From Rhynchopus sp. YZ270_cl-10 (lineage: Eukaryota; Euglenozoa; Diplonemea; Diplonemida; Diplonemidae): a stretch of 64,000 nucleotides of DNA. The notes under the pieces are model-generated. The model saw only the letters and a program-made list of their open reading frames with translations, did not search any database and was not told the origin of the DNA. This document shows, piece after piece, positions 52,223-64,000 of the stretch; position 1 is the stretch's first letter; the number at the start of each line of letters is the position of its first letter. Position numbers and translations under genes: made by a program. The stretch spans positions 1 through 64,000 of the forward strand of contig OZ037892.1 in assembly GCA_964035575.1 (NCBI GenBank), written 5' to 3'.

Positions 52223-55200
52223 ACAGGAGCAACAACTTAAGCTGCATCAACAGCAGTAGCAGGAGCCCCCTTCCCCCCCTTTTTTACCCCAAAAAGAGGC
52301 CTCTTGAGCCCAACAACCCAAGCAGCTGCAGCTTTGATAGCAGCAACAAAAACGTGTGTGGAGGCAACAAAGCAAAGAACTGTTGTCATAACAACCCACA
52401 CCCCCCTTCCCCCCATGATATCCCCAAAAAGAGGCAATGTATGCCCAACCACATCAGTGGCTGCAACTGTGATAGCAGCAAAAACGAAATCTTCGGAGTC
52501 CTGGGTGGGGTCCCAGTATCACCCCTGGTGTGCAGCAGCAGCAGTTCCAAAGGCCTTTACAGCAGCAGTTCCAACAGCAGGCTCTACAGCTTTTTCACCA
52601 GCAGTTCCAAAGGCTTCTGCAGCAGCGGTTCCAACAGCAGGTCCAACAGCAGTTCCAACAGCAGGCACAACAGCAGTTTAAACAGCAGTTCCAACGGCTT
52701 CTGCAGCAGCAGTTCCACGAGCGTTTCCAAAAGCAGTTCCAGCAGCAGTTCCAACAGCAGGCACAACAGCAGTTTCAACTGCAGTTCCAAAGACTTCTGC
52801 AGCAGCAGCTCCAACGGCAGGTCCATCAGCAGTTCCAACAGCAGGCTCAACAACAGCAGTTTCAACAGCAAGGACTTCTGCGGCAGCAGCTCTAACGGCA
52901 GGTCCAACAGCAGTTCCAACAGTAGGCTTAACAGCAGTTTCAACAGCAGTTCCACAGACTTCTGCAGCAGCGGTTCCAACAGCAGGTCCAGCAGCAGTTC
53001 CAACAGCAGGCACAACAACAGCAGTTTCAACAGCAGTTCCAATGGCTTCTGCAGCAGCAGTTCCAACAGCGTTTCCAAAAGCAGTTCCAGCAACAGGCAC
53101 AACAGCAGGCACAACAGCAGTTTCATCAGCAAGGACTTCTGCGGCAGCAGCTCCAACGGCAGGTCCATCAGCAGTTCCAACAGCAGGCTCAACAACAGCA
53201 GTTTCAACAGCAGTTCCAATGGCTTCTGCAGCAGCAGTTCCAACAGCGTTTCCAAAAGCAGTTCCAGCAACAGGCACAACAGCAGTTTCATCAGCAAGGA
53301 CTTCTGCGGCAGCAGCTCTAACGGCAGGTCCAACAGCAGTTCCAACAGTAGGCTTAACAGCAGTTTCAACAGCAGTTCCACAGACTTCTGCAGCAGCGGT
53401 TCCAACAGCGTCTCCAAAAGCAGTTCCAGCAGCAGTTCCAACAGCAGGCACAACAGCAGTTTCAACTGCAGTTCCAAAGACTTCTGCAGCAGCAGTTCCA
53501 ACAGCAGGTCCAACAGCAGCACCAACATCAACAGCAGACGCAGCAACAACATCAGCGACAACAACCTAGGGGGTGGTGAGCGAGGTATGCTGGTGTTCGG
53601 GGTCAGCCTTGCGGGGCGAGAAGGACAGAGTGGCTGTGTGATGATGCGGGTGTGTGTACAGATAGAGTTTTGGTTCGACTGGTGGTGCAACCTCTGGGAG
53701 GTCTTCACCTCCTTGCGTCAGCCTGACCCCTGCTGGGTAGCCGAGGCACCTGAGTGGGGAGTGTTTGTGTCGTTCGCGGTCCTGGATCTGTGGAAGGACA
53801 GACGCGCCCCTACCCTCAGTCATCTCATTTTGTGGCTGGTGGGCAGGAGGACCAGGAGGACGCGACGAGGACACCGGTCCTTGAACTGGACCAAGTCACA
53901 GGCGGGCAGGCTCCGTCGGCGCAAGGCGCCCTGCAATCGTCCGCCCTCCCCGGCAGCGCACCCAGTTTTCCGCAGGATCAGGGTCGCCGATGCGTTGAGA
54001 GGTGCTTTGCAGTGTGTGGCCATCTGGGTTCTGGTTTTTGTGGGGTCTGAGCTTGGGAGGTCAGCGCCACATGCTTTGGGTTGTGCGCTGTTTCGGGACG
54101 CGGAGGTGCTGGGGGTGGGTCTGCTGCGGGGACTGTGCCGCGCACGCAGGGGGTGGCGGTGGCTGGAAGGGGCGAGCGAGCGAGTGCACCGATGGACCGG
54201 AGGGATCCGAGTGGCTGCCAGCTTGGTGAGAGCCAGTGTGATGGGGGTGGGTCAGTTGTCGGTGCGTGCAGCCGAGTGGGTGTGGGTTGCATGGTCCGCA
54301 GGTGGTTGTTTGGCGGGTTTTGTGGCACTGGTCGGCGTCGCGCGCCCACTTGGCTGGGTTCTTCTCTTGGAGGTGCGCCGTGTGGCAGCACACAGGTGGA
54401 CTCGTAGGATCGGGATGGCATTTGGCATGCTGGCGGTGTCCCTACTGGTCTTGCTGTCGTTGTTGTGGCGAGCGGTGACGCCCTGGGACCTGCGCCCTGC
54501 CCCTGCTGATCCGGTAAGCTTGTCCCCGTTTGCGTTGGCCGGTGGGTGCGCAAACGTGAACGCTCCTGCGTATACAGAGCAGGCGGTGTCTGTGGACGCG
54601 ACTCTGGCGAAGTTTGGAGCTAAACGCATCCCCAACGTGTCTACTAATGATTGTGGTTATGTGGCACTACACCTCTGGGACCACGACACGCAGCCGGACG
54701 TGAGGGCAATGCGCAAGCAGCTGTATGACACAGCAGTGGAGGTGTCGAACCGCCTGGTGCAGGTGCTGGGGTCGCAGGAGGCCATGACGGAGTTTGCCAA
54801 TGGTGTGACCGGCGAGGCCCACCTCAACCACTTGGGGCTTCAGCTCACCGCGACAGCATCCCGCATCAACATCGTGGTGGTGCAGGCGTCGGAAGAGAAC
54901 CCCCTCGTGCGCATCACCCCTGGTAGCAAAAGAGTCGCCAAGTCGTACGCGGAGAGCTTCCAAGCGAAACTTCCCACGGTCGTCATCGCTCTCTGTGACT
55001 CTCACTTTGAGGCAGTGGAGCTTGTCCCGGAGGTGGGGAAGACCAAGGAGGGGATGGCAGAGAAGATGAGGAAGGAGGCTCGGCAGGCAGTGCTGGACAC
55101 AGCGCATTTGGATGGCATCATCCCCACCAACACCACCACCACCGCCCCCCTGGCTACCAAGCTGGGACACATCAATGCGGATCGGGTGTTCTGCCCCTTT

Positions 55201-58200
55201 GATGGATGCAGAGCGGGAATTTTGTCTTCGAGTGATGCGGTCGGGGGCCTGTCTCGTAAGGGCTTGCTGCAGCACATGCGTCGCCACCAGGCGGATGGGG
55301 CGTACATCCCCGACGAGCTGTTGGGCCACTTGGGCATGTCGCGCTGTGCGAACGATCAGTGCGACATGCTATTGCCGCAGAGCAAGGAGGTCTGCAACAC
55401 CTGTACGGTGCACTTTGGCGAAGAAGGCTTCACCGCCCCGTCTCCCTCCAGTCGAGGAATGCTGACAGATCAGGATGACCTCCCCTCCTTTGAAGTCATG
55501 GGGACCACCAGGATCCAGCTGAAGGGCGGGTGCCCAGACAAACACCTGCAGCTGTACAGCGAGCTCTTCCTGAGGGTTCTTATGGACATCCTTGAGTACC
55601 AAGACGAGGTGGCATGGAAGCGCCTTGCACTGTTCTTCACTGTGTTGCACCGGACACGGACAGAACGAGGGGGCAAGGACCAGGAGCGACGTTTGACGAG
55701 CACCTGGGGGAAGGACTTGGAGGCTTGGAAGGCTGGCCAGTTTGTCGCCCTGTGGGAGCAAACGGTAGAGGAGCGGAAGCCAAGGCCCTCTGGGTGGTCG
55801 GATGAGGACACTGACGAAGGGAGACGGAAGCGCACCATCGCCAAAGCGAGAGCAGGACTCCCGAGCCAGGCCATGTCTTGCGCTACCAGCGACGGCCTCG
55901 CCCCACAGACACCGGCGACGCTGGAAAAGCTTCAGACGAAGCACCCAGCCGCTGCCGACTCCAAGGCCCTGGAGCAGGCGGATTGGCCCCAGCCTCAGGA
56001 GGTCCCACCGGTGACAGTGGTGGAGGTGATGAAGGCCCTGCGGAGCATGCCGAAGTCATCGGCGGCGGGTCCCTCGAACGTGACGGGCGCGCACCTTCGT
56101 ACACTTTGCCTACAGAGGCGGGCTAAGGGCACTTTGGCAGCGCTGGCCGCAGTGCTGACGTCTTTGGCACGAGGAAATGCTCCAGTGGAGGTGGCTGAGT
56201 TCTTCGCCGGCGCTAACTTGGTGGCTCTCCGGAAGCCTGCAAAGGGGCCGGGCCTGGAGGAGGACGTGCGTCCGATTGCGGTTGGGGACACTCTCCGCAG
56301 ACTGGTGGGAAAGATTCTGTCGGCGCGAGTGCGGGTGCCTGCTAGGACGCTTCTTCTTCGAGGGAACCAGGTGGGGGTGGCAACGGCAAGGGGGGCGGCA
56401 GTGGCGACTGATGTTATCTCGCAGTACGCCGTGCGCAACCGCGGAAAAGGTAAAGTCATTTTGAAAATTGACTACCGTAACGCGTTCAACTGCGTAGACC
56501 GCCTGTCGATGCTAAGAGCGGTCGACGCCAACCTCCCCGAGCTGGCCCCATGGGTGCGATGGTGTTACCTGGAGCCCTCCAGCCTGTTTTATGGTGGGGA
56601 TACCATAAGGTCACAGCGCGGAGCTCAACAAGGAGATCCCTTGGGCCCGCTTCTCTTCTCCCTGACCATCCACCAGATGGCGCTAGAGCTGAAGGGGCAC
56701 CCAGGCCTGGATGGGACTTTGTGGTACCTCGATGACGGCTCTCTGCGGGGGTCCCCTAAGGCGGTTTTTGAGGCGTACCAGGTTCTGTGCACTCGTAGCT
56801 CCGAACTGGGGTTGGAGGTGAACGCGAACAAGTGTGAGCTCATCTCCACTGGTGGCGTCTCCAAGGAGGATCTCGAGGCCGTGGGGTTCACGTTGAACGA
56901 GGGTGGACAGGACGCCATGGGTGAAGGCGGGTTCCGGCTGTTGGATGTGGATGGGTTCGACTTCTTGGGCATCCCCATTGGGTCTGTGGCTTTCTGCGAG
57001 GAGTACATGGCCCAGAAGGTGGACGATTCCCGCCGCAACCTGGAAGCCCTTGTGGACCTCGGGAACTCCCAGGCAGCCTTCTACGTACTGAGATACTGCG
57101 AAGGCTACTGCCGCATGGTGTTCTACATGCGGGGGATCCCACAGTGCGCGGAGTACCTGACGGCCTTTGACGACCTGATCGACAGGTGCCTGGCTGCGCT
57201 TCTGCATGACCCGGATGGGGCGCTGCCGGAGTTGGCAAGGGCGCAGGCGGCGCTTCCTGTGGCGCTTGGGGGGCTGGGTATCCGTCGCACCGTGGACCAT
57301 CGGACAGCTGCGTCCCTCGCCTCTCAGTCAGGGAACCTGCAACTGTCGCAGGCCTTGGACCCTGCCTTCACCTGGGATGAGGAGAGATGGAACAGCGCGG
57401 CTGAGGAGTACAACTCCAGGGTACCGGTGGCGTTTCACGTGGACAGGGCCCAGCCGAAGAAGATCCTGGAGCAGCAGAGTCTGTCATCTGCGGTGATTGA
57501 CGCCCAGGCAGACAAGTTGATGCAACAGCTCTGCATGCGAGACCGAGCACGGATGAAGTCCCTTCTCCTGCCGCTTTCCGGGACGTACCTCACGGCGACA
57601 CCCTCAGCAAGGAACCAGATGTCTTCAGCGGATTTTGCGGTTGTGACCCGTTTCCGACTAGGGGTGGCCATCCATGCGGAGGGAACGACTTGCTCGGCAT
57701 GTCAGGGGGGGCAGAAAAGGGTTGTCATGGACTCCTTTGGCGACCACACCTTTGGCTGCCCCTACTCCAAACACCGCGTCGCCCGCCACAACGCCTTGCG
57801 GGATTCGGTGTACCGAGCTGCTCAAGGGGCGGGCTTGGACCCTGCTTTGGAGGAGACCGTGCGAGTGGAGTTGGAGTCGAAGAAGCGGCCAGGCGACGTC
57901 TACCTCCCAGTAGGAGTGGCGGAAAATGGACCTCGTTGTTTGGACATCACCCACGTGTGCCCCACTTTGCCTTCCTACAGAACAGGGGCCTCGAAGTTTG
58001 TGGGCTGGTCGGCGAAGAACCAGGGCCAGGTCAAACGGGAGAAGCACGAGCGGGATTTGAACAAGATCAATACCAAGTTCTCCCCTATTGTGTTTGAAGC
58101 CTTCGGGGGTGCAGGCGACGAGGCGAACCTCTTGATTGCGCAGCTTGGAGGCCTGACGACGGGACAGACGTCGCACCTGACAGGGTCGGCAGAGTTGCGC

Positions 58201-61200
58201 ATCCGGGAGAGCATTGCGGTGGCGTACCAGAAAAAGGTCGCATCTTCCTTTCTGGAGCGGGGTGCTATGTGTGTAGGGATTGCCACCCTGAAGCGGGAGC
58301 CGTGTGTGGAGGTAGATGTGGCACCGTCTGCAGAGGACATGGACCGGTTTGGACGCCGCAGTGCAGGGGCCGTGGAACCTCTCTGTGATGATGCGAACCC
58401 TGACGATGATATGAGTCGTCCTGCTCCAGACCGGTCGGAGGAGCAGCAGGGGAAGCGCAAGAGGGACGTGAAGCCGGACCACGTGGAGCCACCGAGGAAG
58501 CGGACCGGGAGGTTCGATTCGGCTACCGTGATTCCGGAAGGGCCGGGTCTCGATGTGGTGCGTGAGTGGGAGTTTTTGCGTGAGTGCCCGGCAGCGCAGA
58601 GGCCTCGGGCGACGGAACAGGCGGCCAAGCTGGGAGCCTCGAAGGTGACTTGGTCGTTTGTGGCGGGGGACTGTGCTTTTGAGGCTTTGCTCTTCGCCAC
58701 TGGGCGCACGGATTTGTCGGTGGAGGGTCTGCGCCAGGCGGCAGTGAAGAAGGTCCAGGGCCGCGCTGATCTGTCGAGTGCGGCTGTCCCTAATTTTGGG
58801 GTCTGGCAGCGGCTGATGACGAGTGGGGACAGAGGAGACGAGCGTACGTGGGCGGATGCCATTGCAGTGGCGGGGGCAGGGGAGGCTCTTGAGGTATCTG
58901 TGGTCATCCTCAACGAGTTCGCCCGCCCTTCTCTGATGGTGCCAAGAAAACGGCCTAAGGCAGTGGTCCTTCTCCTCCACTCGGGTGACCAGGATGCGGC
59001 AGATGGATCCGGCAGTATCCCGGGACACTACGAGCCCCTCACCATGGACCCGGCTCTGCAGCAGCACATCCTGTCTTTTGAGGCCACAGGTGGTAAGGGG
59101 GAGTGCCAGTCAGAGCGCCCCATGGCTTTTGTGGGAGCGAGGGAGGCGGAGGCGTCGAACACTTTCCTGCAGTGCGAACAATGCAGCAAGCTCTTCGATG
59201 CGTCGGACGCACACTTCTGCTGTCACACGTGTGGTGGCTTGGCATGTCTGCACTGCGCTCAGGGGTCCAAGCACTGCCCTCTGTCGCAAATTGGCAGGGC
59301 GGAATACTTCAGTGCCCTGTCTTTTTTGCACTCGAATGTTCCGGCTCAGGCTGCCTCTGCGGAGGGGAGCGGAGACCCACCACCTAAACGGGCTCCTTCT
59401 CCAGCAGTGCCAGCTCCCGAGGGCGAGGACGTCGAGGAGGTAGACACGCCAATGGCGGGCGAAGAGGGGCAGCAGGCAGAACAGAAGCAGCAGAAGCACG
59501 AGAAGCAACGGAAACAGCAGAAGCAGCAACAACAAAAGGCGGACCAGGAGAAGAAGGAAGCGTTGCAGCGGGCGTCGGACGCGTGGCAGCAAGCCCTGGA
59601 GGTACGGCGGGAGCATCGTCGGTCGTGGGGACCGGATTTGGCCGCGCTTCGGGGCACTTTTGGCGACCGCCAGCAGGAGTTGAGTCGTTTCCTGGAGGAA
59701 CAGAATGTGCGTCTGGACCAGGCGAAGGCGGCGGACAGGCATCGTGTGGAGGAGCTGACCGCCAGGCACAAGCGGGAACTCGCAGAGGACGCGAAGAGGA
59801 TGCATGCGCAGTACTTGGAAGACTGCGATCGGCACCCCGAAGCAGGAGAGTCGCTCCGGGCGGAGTACGACAGGCAACGCTGCGAGAGGCATTACGCCTT
59901 CGCAGCTAAGCATGAGTCGGAGCAGAAGGCGACCACTCTGTTGTTGACGGCGGTGAACCTCTCCCGACAGCTGGAGGCAGAACGCATGGTGGCATACGGG
60001 CGGTGCTTTGGGGTGGTGTGCGAAGGGCGGCTATTCCTCCCCTGCCATGCGGTGCGGAGAGCGGTGGGCGACGACCCTGAAGGACTCGAACCTGACTGTG
60101 TCGGCGACTGGATGGCTCTCTTTGGTCCTCAAGGTGCTTCTCCGTGCCCGGGCGAGTTCCTGTACTGCTGGGCGACACAGCAGCCGTGGAGTGGGAACGG
60201 GGAGGGGGACGGTGATTGCCCGGAGTCGGTGGTCGCCCGTCAGGCGGTTAGGAAGATAGCAGGGGAGGCCGGATACTGCGACACCTGGGGCAAGACCAGC
60301 GCGGTCATCGTCGTTCGGGAAGGCAGGGTCAGCTGGGGAACCCCTTCTCGGGATCAGCTGGAGGAGGAGGTGGGGCGACAGGCCGAGGCGGCAGACACCG
60401 AGGTGCGTGTGAAGGTGGAGGAGATGGATGATGATGAGCAGGAGCAGGAGGAGGACCTCGACACCGCGATGGAGGGGGCGGATCGCTCGCATTCTCTGTC
60501 AGTGGAAGGCATCCCTGACCAGAAGAAGCAAGCGAGGGTGAGGGAATTGCTGAGGGCTCAGAGCGAGGCTTGGATGTGGACGGAGGAGGAGCGGACGGAG
60601 AGGGGGGGTCTTTTCCCGTGCCTCACCATGGGGTCGCCGGTGCCTTCTTCTGTGACGAAGTGGATCTCCCTGTTCCACTACCGTCAGGGAGAGAAACAGG
60701 ATGGCAGACCCTTGTTGTCACTCCCCCTCTCTACCGCTACTTTCACTCAGTGGTATGAGGTGATGAAGGTGGTGGGTTTGCATGAGTGGTCGGTTCAGGA
60801 AAAGTGCAAGGCAAAGTCGACGTTGCATGCCCTGACGGACAACCGGAGCAGTAGGGGGCAGGCCTTTGCAGCGGAGAGTACAAGGAGGGAGAATGAGGCA
60901 CGAGCGGCTCGAGAGGGAATAGGCCGACAACCTCAAGCCTCCTCTTCTTCTTCTTCTTCCTCCACCTCTGCAGGCCGTGGCACTACAACCTCCATCGCCC
61001 AACCTGCAGTCTCCACTTCTTCCTCCTCCTCATCGGCAGGCCGTGGCAATGCAACCTCCTCCGCCCAACCTGCTCCTTCCCCAGCTCCCAAAGGACCCCA
61101 GCGCCATGCAGCTCAGGGTAGGTCCAACACGTCGAACGTGTTCACCGACGCAGTGGCACAAGCGACGCAGCATGTGCTCTCGCCCCAGGAGGTGCAGAGA

Positions 61201-61281
61201 GGGCGCAATGGTCGCGGTGGTGGACAGAAGGGGAGACAGAGCGGAGGAAGGAAGGGGAAAAAGGGGAATAAAAAGAATTAG
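51826..61281 (+). CDS. Retrotransposon polyprotein with OTU, zinc fingers, RT, endonuclease and second OTU
   Basis: 3151 codons from the first in-frame ATG (51826). The frame is open further upstream, and the true start could also lie after the Ser/Asn tract. Order: Ser/Asn-rich tract (about residues 20-580); basic and hydrophobic stretch (590-890); OTU-like domain 1 with NDCGY (C943) and CDSHFEAVEL (H1060); C2H2-like finger (C1123, C1128, H1150, H1154) and a Cys cluster (1174 on); reverse transcriptase (about 1400-1660) with KIDYRNAF (D1549), GAQQGDPLGP and YLDD (D1636-1637); CCHC finger (C1956 on); restriction-like endonuclease (RPGD D2024, LDIT D2040); OTU domain 2 with GDCAFEA (C2283) and GHYEPL (H2401); Cys-rich finger (2450 on); long coiled coil (about 2545-2720); Ser-rich and Lys/Arg-rich tail. 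It should reverse-transcribe its own RNA at a nicked target. The OTU roles are unknown. Confidence 0.88.
51880..53565. repeat. AGC/AAC triplet-repeat region
   Basis: Mostly AGCAGCAAC-type triplets with longer, imperfect units (GCAGTTCCAACAGC and relatives) from 52.5 kb. All three plus frames are largely open here (Ser/Asn, Gln-rich, Ala/Thr), so the coding frame cannot be proved from openness alone. The frame used by the downstream domains is the Ser/Asn one. Confidence 0.9.
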
Positions 61282-62272
61282 AGAGTTAGAGAGTTAGAGG
61301 GTGAGAGTGTGTGTGTAGAAGCGTGTAGAGAATGACAGTTTGCCCCATGTTTATTTTTAACCCTTTTTATTTTGTGTTTTTGGTTCTTTTCATCCTTTGG
61401 GGTTTGCCCCCCCTTTCCCCCCTTTCCGCCCCCCTTCCTATTTGTTAATATTTTTGGTTGGCTGCTGGCTAGGACGGGTCTACCCCAGCGACGGCCCTTA
61501 CCCCTTGGACGAGGCTCTGAGGGTAGAGGGCAGTCTCGGAGTAAGACCTGTCTAAGAGCCAGGCCAGTGGCATCAGGAGCCATTGGGCCACTTTTATAGA
61601 TTGTGCAGTAGAGTAGAGTTTGTACAGAACTCTTGTCCTTTGAGTTCCTTTTTTCACTCCTTTAGTTTTTCATTTTTACCTTGTGAAGGTCAATTTCAAT
61701 TTTTCATTTTTCAAAACCACCACAGGTAAGCACGAGACCCACCATTGTTGTTGTTGATTTTGTTGTGCGTTATTGTTGTTTTACCCTTTGGGTGTCAGTC
61801 AGTCGGGTCAGGTCACACTTACTGAAGTTCTCAAAAATTTTCACCAAAAAGAAAACTACTAAAAAGATTATGGAACTTCCTTTTTATTTGTTTGTGTGTT
61901 ACAGAGGAAACGGCTCACTCAATCCCCTCCTTCTCCTCCCCTCCCCTCCCCAAGACAAAGCAAAATAAAACTACACCGGTAGACAGAGCAACCCTCCCGT
62001 CCCATCCCCTCCCCTTTTCCTTTTGGGAAAAATTGCACTCACATACGACCCTTTTGCTTATTTGCAGGGAAGTGTTGGTTGTAGTTGTCCCAGATGCTTT
62101 CTATTTTAGTGCCACTAACTGTGTTTTCAGGCACTGTCTTGCCAGTACAATAGTAAAGTGCCCTTGTCTGGACATCTAGCTGTTTACATACTCGCTTGAC
62201 TAGTAAGTACCCCCTCTGTCACTGGATGTAGATAAAAAACAAGCGAGCCTAGGGCTAAGTTGAACAACACCT

Positions 62273-62315
<43 letters not shown>

Positions 62316-62316
<1 letters not shown>

Positions 62317-63302
62317 ACAAAAAACTATGTTAAGACGAAATCCTACCGATGTGCCTACATGGGGCGTCCCCCGTTAGTAGTGCGCCAGATGAGGGGCATG
62401 AAGCGAAAAGCGGCTAAAGGTGCAGGCCTGTGTTGCAGCACAGGTCTGGAGAGTTGAGGCAACTCGCCTGCTGAGCGTGAGAGGAATCAAGGCAGAGGTT
62501 CGCTGTCCAAGTAAAACCTACCCTGGTCATCCTCTGCCTGTTTTGTTTTCTGTCGTGATTGTTTGTGTTTGTGGGCGGGATCAGATGGGTGGAGGGTGTT
62601 TGCTTTTTGTTTAGCTTGGAGAAGGGCCACTCTCGCACACTCCTTGTTATCTATCATCTAGTTTCATTTTTTCATGCATCCCCAAAGTATGTAGACAGAG
62701 AGTCAAGACCACCTTGGCCAAAAGGGTTTTTTCACCACACTTTTCTTTTGCTTCCATTCGTGGAAGCGTTTGCTTTTCTTCTGTTCCTGGCCTGACGTGT
62801 GTTCAACAGGTGTGCTATTTTTACTGAGTGGAATCCATTTTTCTTTTTCCAGGTGAGGCACTAAAACAAGACATCCTGCAGACAACGAAACAATGGGCAC
62901 GTGTGTTTTTTATTCTCCCTTCCCTTCTTTTAAGTAAGGAGGATTAGGTCTTCTTTTTTTCCTTTTTTTGCCCCATAAGTGTGACGCCTGTGTATTCAAA
63001 TTGATTAAAAAGAATAAAAAACAAACACACGATGCAGTTTCTTGTTTTGTTTAGGAGGAAGTGGCCACTTACTTTACTTTACCGCCCACCTTTTATACTA
63101 AAACTTGAAACACCGACCTTTTTTGGTCATCATTTTTTCATTTCCTTTTTCCTTTTCCATTTTCCTGTTCATTTTATTGTCTTTATTGTTTACTCCATTC
63201 TTCCTTTTTCCTTTCTTCTATTCTCACATACAAAAAAAGACCAAGTACATAAAAGAGAAAAAAAAAAAAAAAACAAAAAAAAAAAAAAAAAAAAAAAAAA
63301 AA
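62316..63302. other. Non-coding segment ending in an A-rich tract
   Basis: About 990 bp after the poly(A) of the complete element. It has pyrimidine-rich and A-rich stretches and ends in A14 CA27-type sequence (63258-63302). No gene was recognised. It might be the 3' end of another transcript copied into DNA, since it ends in poly(A) directly before further retrotransposon sequence. Confidence 0.5.
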
Positions 63303-64000
63303 GGAACAGAATGTGCGTCTGGACCAGGCGAAGGCGGCGGACAGGCATCGTGTGGAGGAGCTGACCGCCAGGCACAAGTGGGAACTCGCAGAGGACGCGA
63401 AGAGGATGCATGCGCAGTACTTGGAAGACTGCGATCGGCACCCCGAAGCAGGAGAGTCGCTCCGGGCGGAGTATGACAGGCAACGCTGCGAGAGGCATTA
63501 CGCCATCGCAGCTAAGCATGAGTCGGAGCAGAAGGCGACCACTCTGTTGTTGACGGCGGTGAACCTCTCCCGACAGCTGGAGGCGGAACGCATGGTGGCA
63601 TACGGGCGGTGCTTTGGGGTGGTGTGCGAAGGGCCTGTGTCGGCTCCTCGTTGTTTGGACATCACCCACGTGTGCCCCACTTTGCCTTCCTACAGAACAG
63701 GGGCCTCGAAGTTTGTGGGCTGGTCGGCGAAGAACCAGGGCCAGGTCAAACGGGAGAAGCACGAGCGGGATTTGAACAAGATCAACACCAAGTTCTCCCC
63801 TATTGTGTTTGAAGCCTTCGGGGGTGCAGGCGACGAGGCGAACCTCTTGATTGCGCAGCTTGGAGGCCTGACGACGGGACAGACGTCGCACCTGACAGGG
63901 TCGGCAGAGTTGCGCATCCGGGAGAGCATTGCGGTGGCGTACCAGAAAAAGGTCGCATCTTCCTTTCTGGAGCGGGGTGCTATGTGTGTAGGGATTGCCA
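63303..64000 (+). mobile_element. Rearranged retrotransposon fragment (runs off window)
   Basis: 63303-63632 copies the coiled-coil region (equivalent to 59697-60032). At about 63633-63645 it switches to the endonuclease region (equivalent to about 57930-58303), which in the intact element lies upstream. The two pieces are thus in reversed order. Identity to the complete element is very high, with only a few base changes, so the event looks recent. It starts directly after a poly(A) tract. Confidence 0.88.

Larger units (their letters stand above)
51573..62315 (+). mobile_element. Complete-looking non-LTR retrotransposon (RLE class with OTU domains)
   Basis: About 10.7 kb. A short 5' region holds three 17-bp repeats, followed by one uninterrupted long frame, a 3' UTR of about 1 kb, the shared tail CGAGCCTAGGGCTAAGTTGA then ACAACACC, and A42 (62274-62315). 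There are no long terminal repeats, integrase or capsid motifs. The endonuclease lies after the reverse transcriptase as in the R2/NeSL/CRE-type groups. OTU proteases are known in Dualen/RandI elements. A direct target-site duplication is not evident because both flanks are repetitive or rearranged. Confidence 0.88.

Noticed and set aside
57658-59067. Minus-strand frame of 469 codons opposite the complete retrotransposon
   Set aside because: Antisense to the endonuclease and second OTU region, low in recognisable features, and explained by GC-rich codon use on the other strand.
47148-64000. LTR retrotransposon, Polinton or other capsid-bearing element
   Set aside because: No long terminal repeats, integrase, aspartic protease or capsid motifs are present. 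The domain order and poly(A) ends are those of non-LTR elements.

Overview
This window is nuclear DNA from a single-celled eukaryote of the Euglenozoa, most likely a diplonemid. The main evidence is a set of five spliced-leader (SL) RNA genes at 37.9-40.2 kb. Their leader starts AACCAACGATTTC, ends CTGTACTTCATTG and is followed at once by a GTATGG splice donor. That closely matches the diplonemid leader as I remember it, and less closely the kinetoplastid one. A tRNA-Tyr with an 11-nt intron and SL genes next to 5S rRNA fit the same group. No database was searched.

Layout. (1) 1-6440: an 8-bp GGGTTTGC minisatellite in four blocks. (2) 6441-19900: about 33.6 copies of a 401-bp satellite. (3) 19.9-21.4 kb: a diverging repeat of about 170 bp. 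(4) 21.7-40.2 kb: an RNA-gene island with 48 tRNA genes (44 different anticodons, with CAT used by both initiator and elongator Met), four 5S rRNA genes, U1, U2, U4, U5 and U6 snRNA, the 7SL (SRP) RNA, five SL RNA genes, and two inverted copies of an unrecognised structured RNA of about 325 nt (here RNA X). (5) 40.2-43.8 kb: strongly diverged satellite monomers with long hairpins. (6) 43.84-47.15 kb: a second 401-bp array of about 8 copies in the same orientation. (7) 47.15-64.0 kb: non-LTR retrotransposons. These are a 5'-truncated minus-strand copy, a complete-looking plus-strand copy with one open frame of 3151 codons, and a rearranged third fragment that runs off the end.

How the parts work together. 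The island supplies most of the RNA machinery for translation (tRNA, 5S), secretion (7SL), cis-splicing (U1, U2, U4, U5, U6) and trans-splicing (SL). Only a Leu-UAA tRNA is missing from an otherwise complete decoding set. Two position-fixed upstream signals divide the small RNA genes. A GCTTCCC block lies 41-47 nt before SL, U1, U2, U4 and U5. A 32-bp hairpin-like element ends 25 nt before U6, 7SL and both RNA X copies. A fifth copy of this second element points at one more candidate RNA. Eleven tRNA genes encode C instead of the near-universal U at position 33.

The retrotransposons encode reverse transcriptase, a CCHC zinc finger, a restriction-like endonuclease and OTU-type cysteine protease domains (two in the complete copy). 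They lie head to head, with the 8-bp minisatellite at the junction. I found no convincing ordinary host protein gene in the window.
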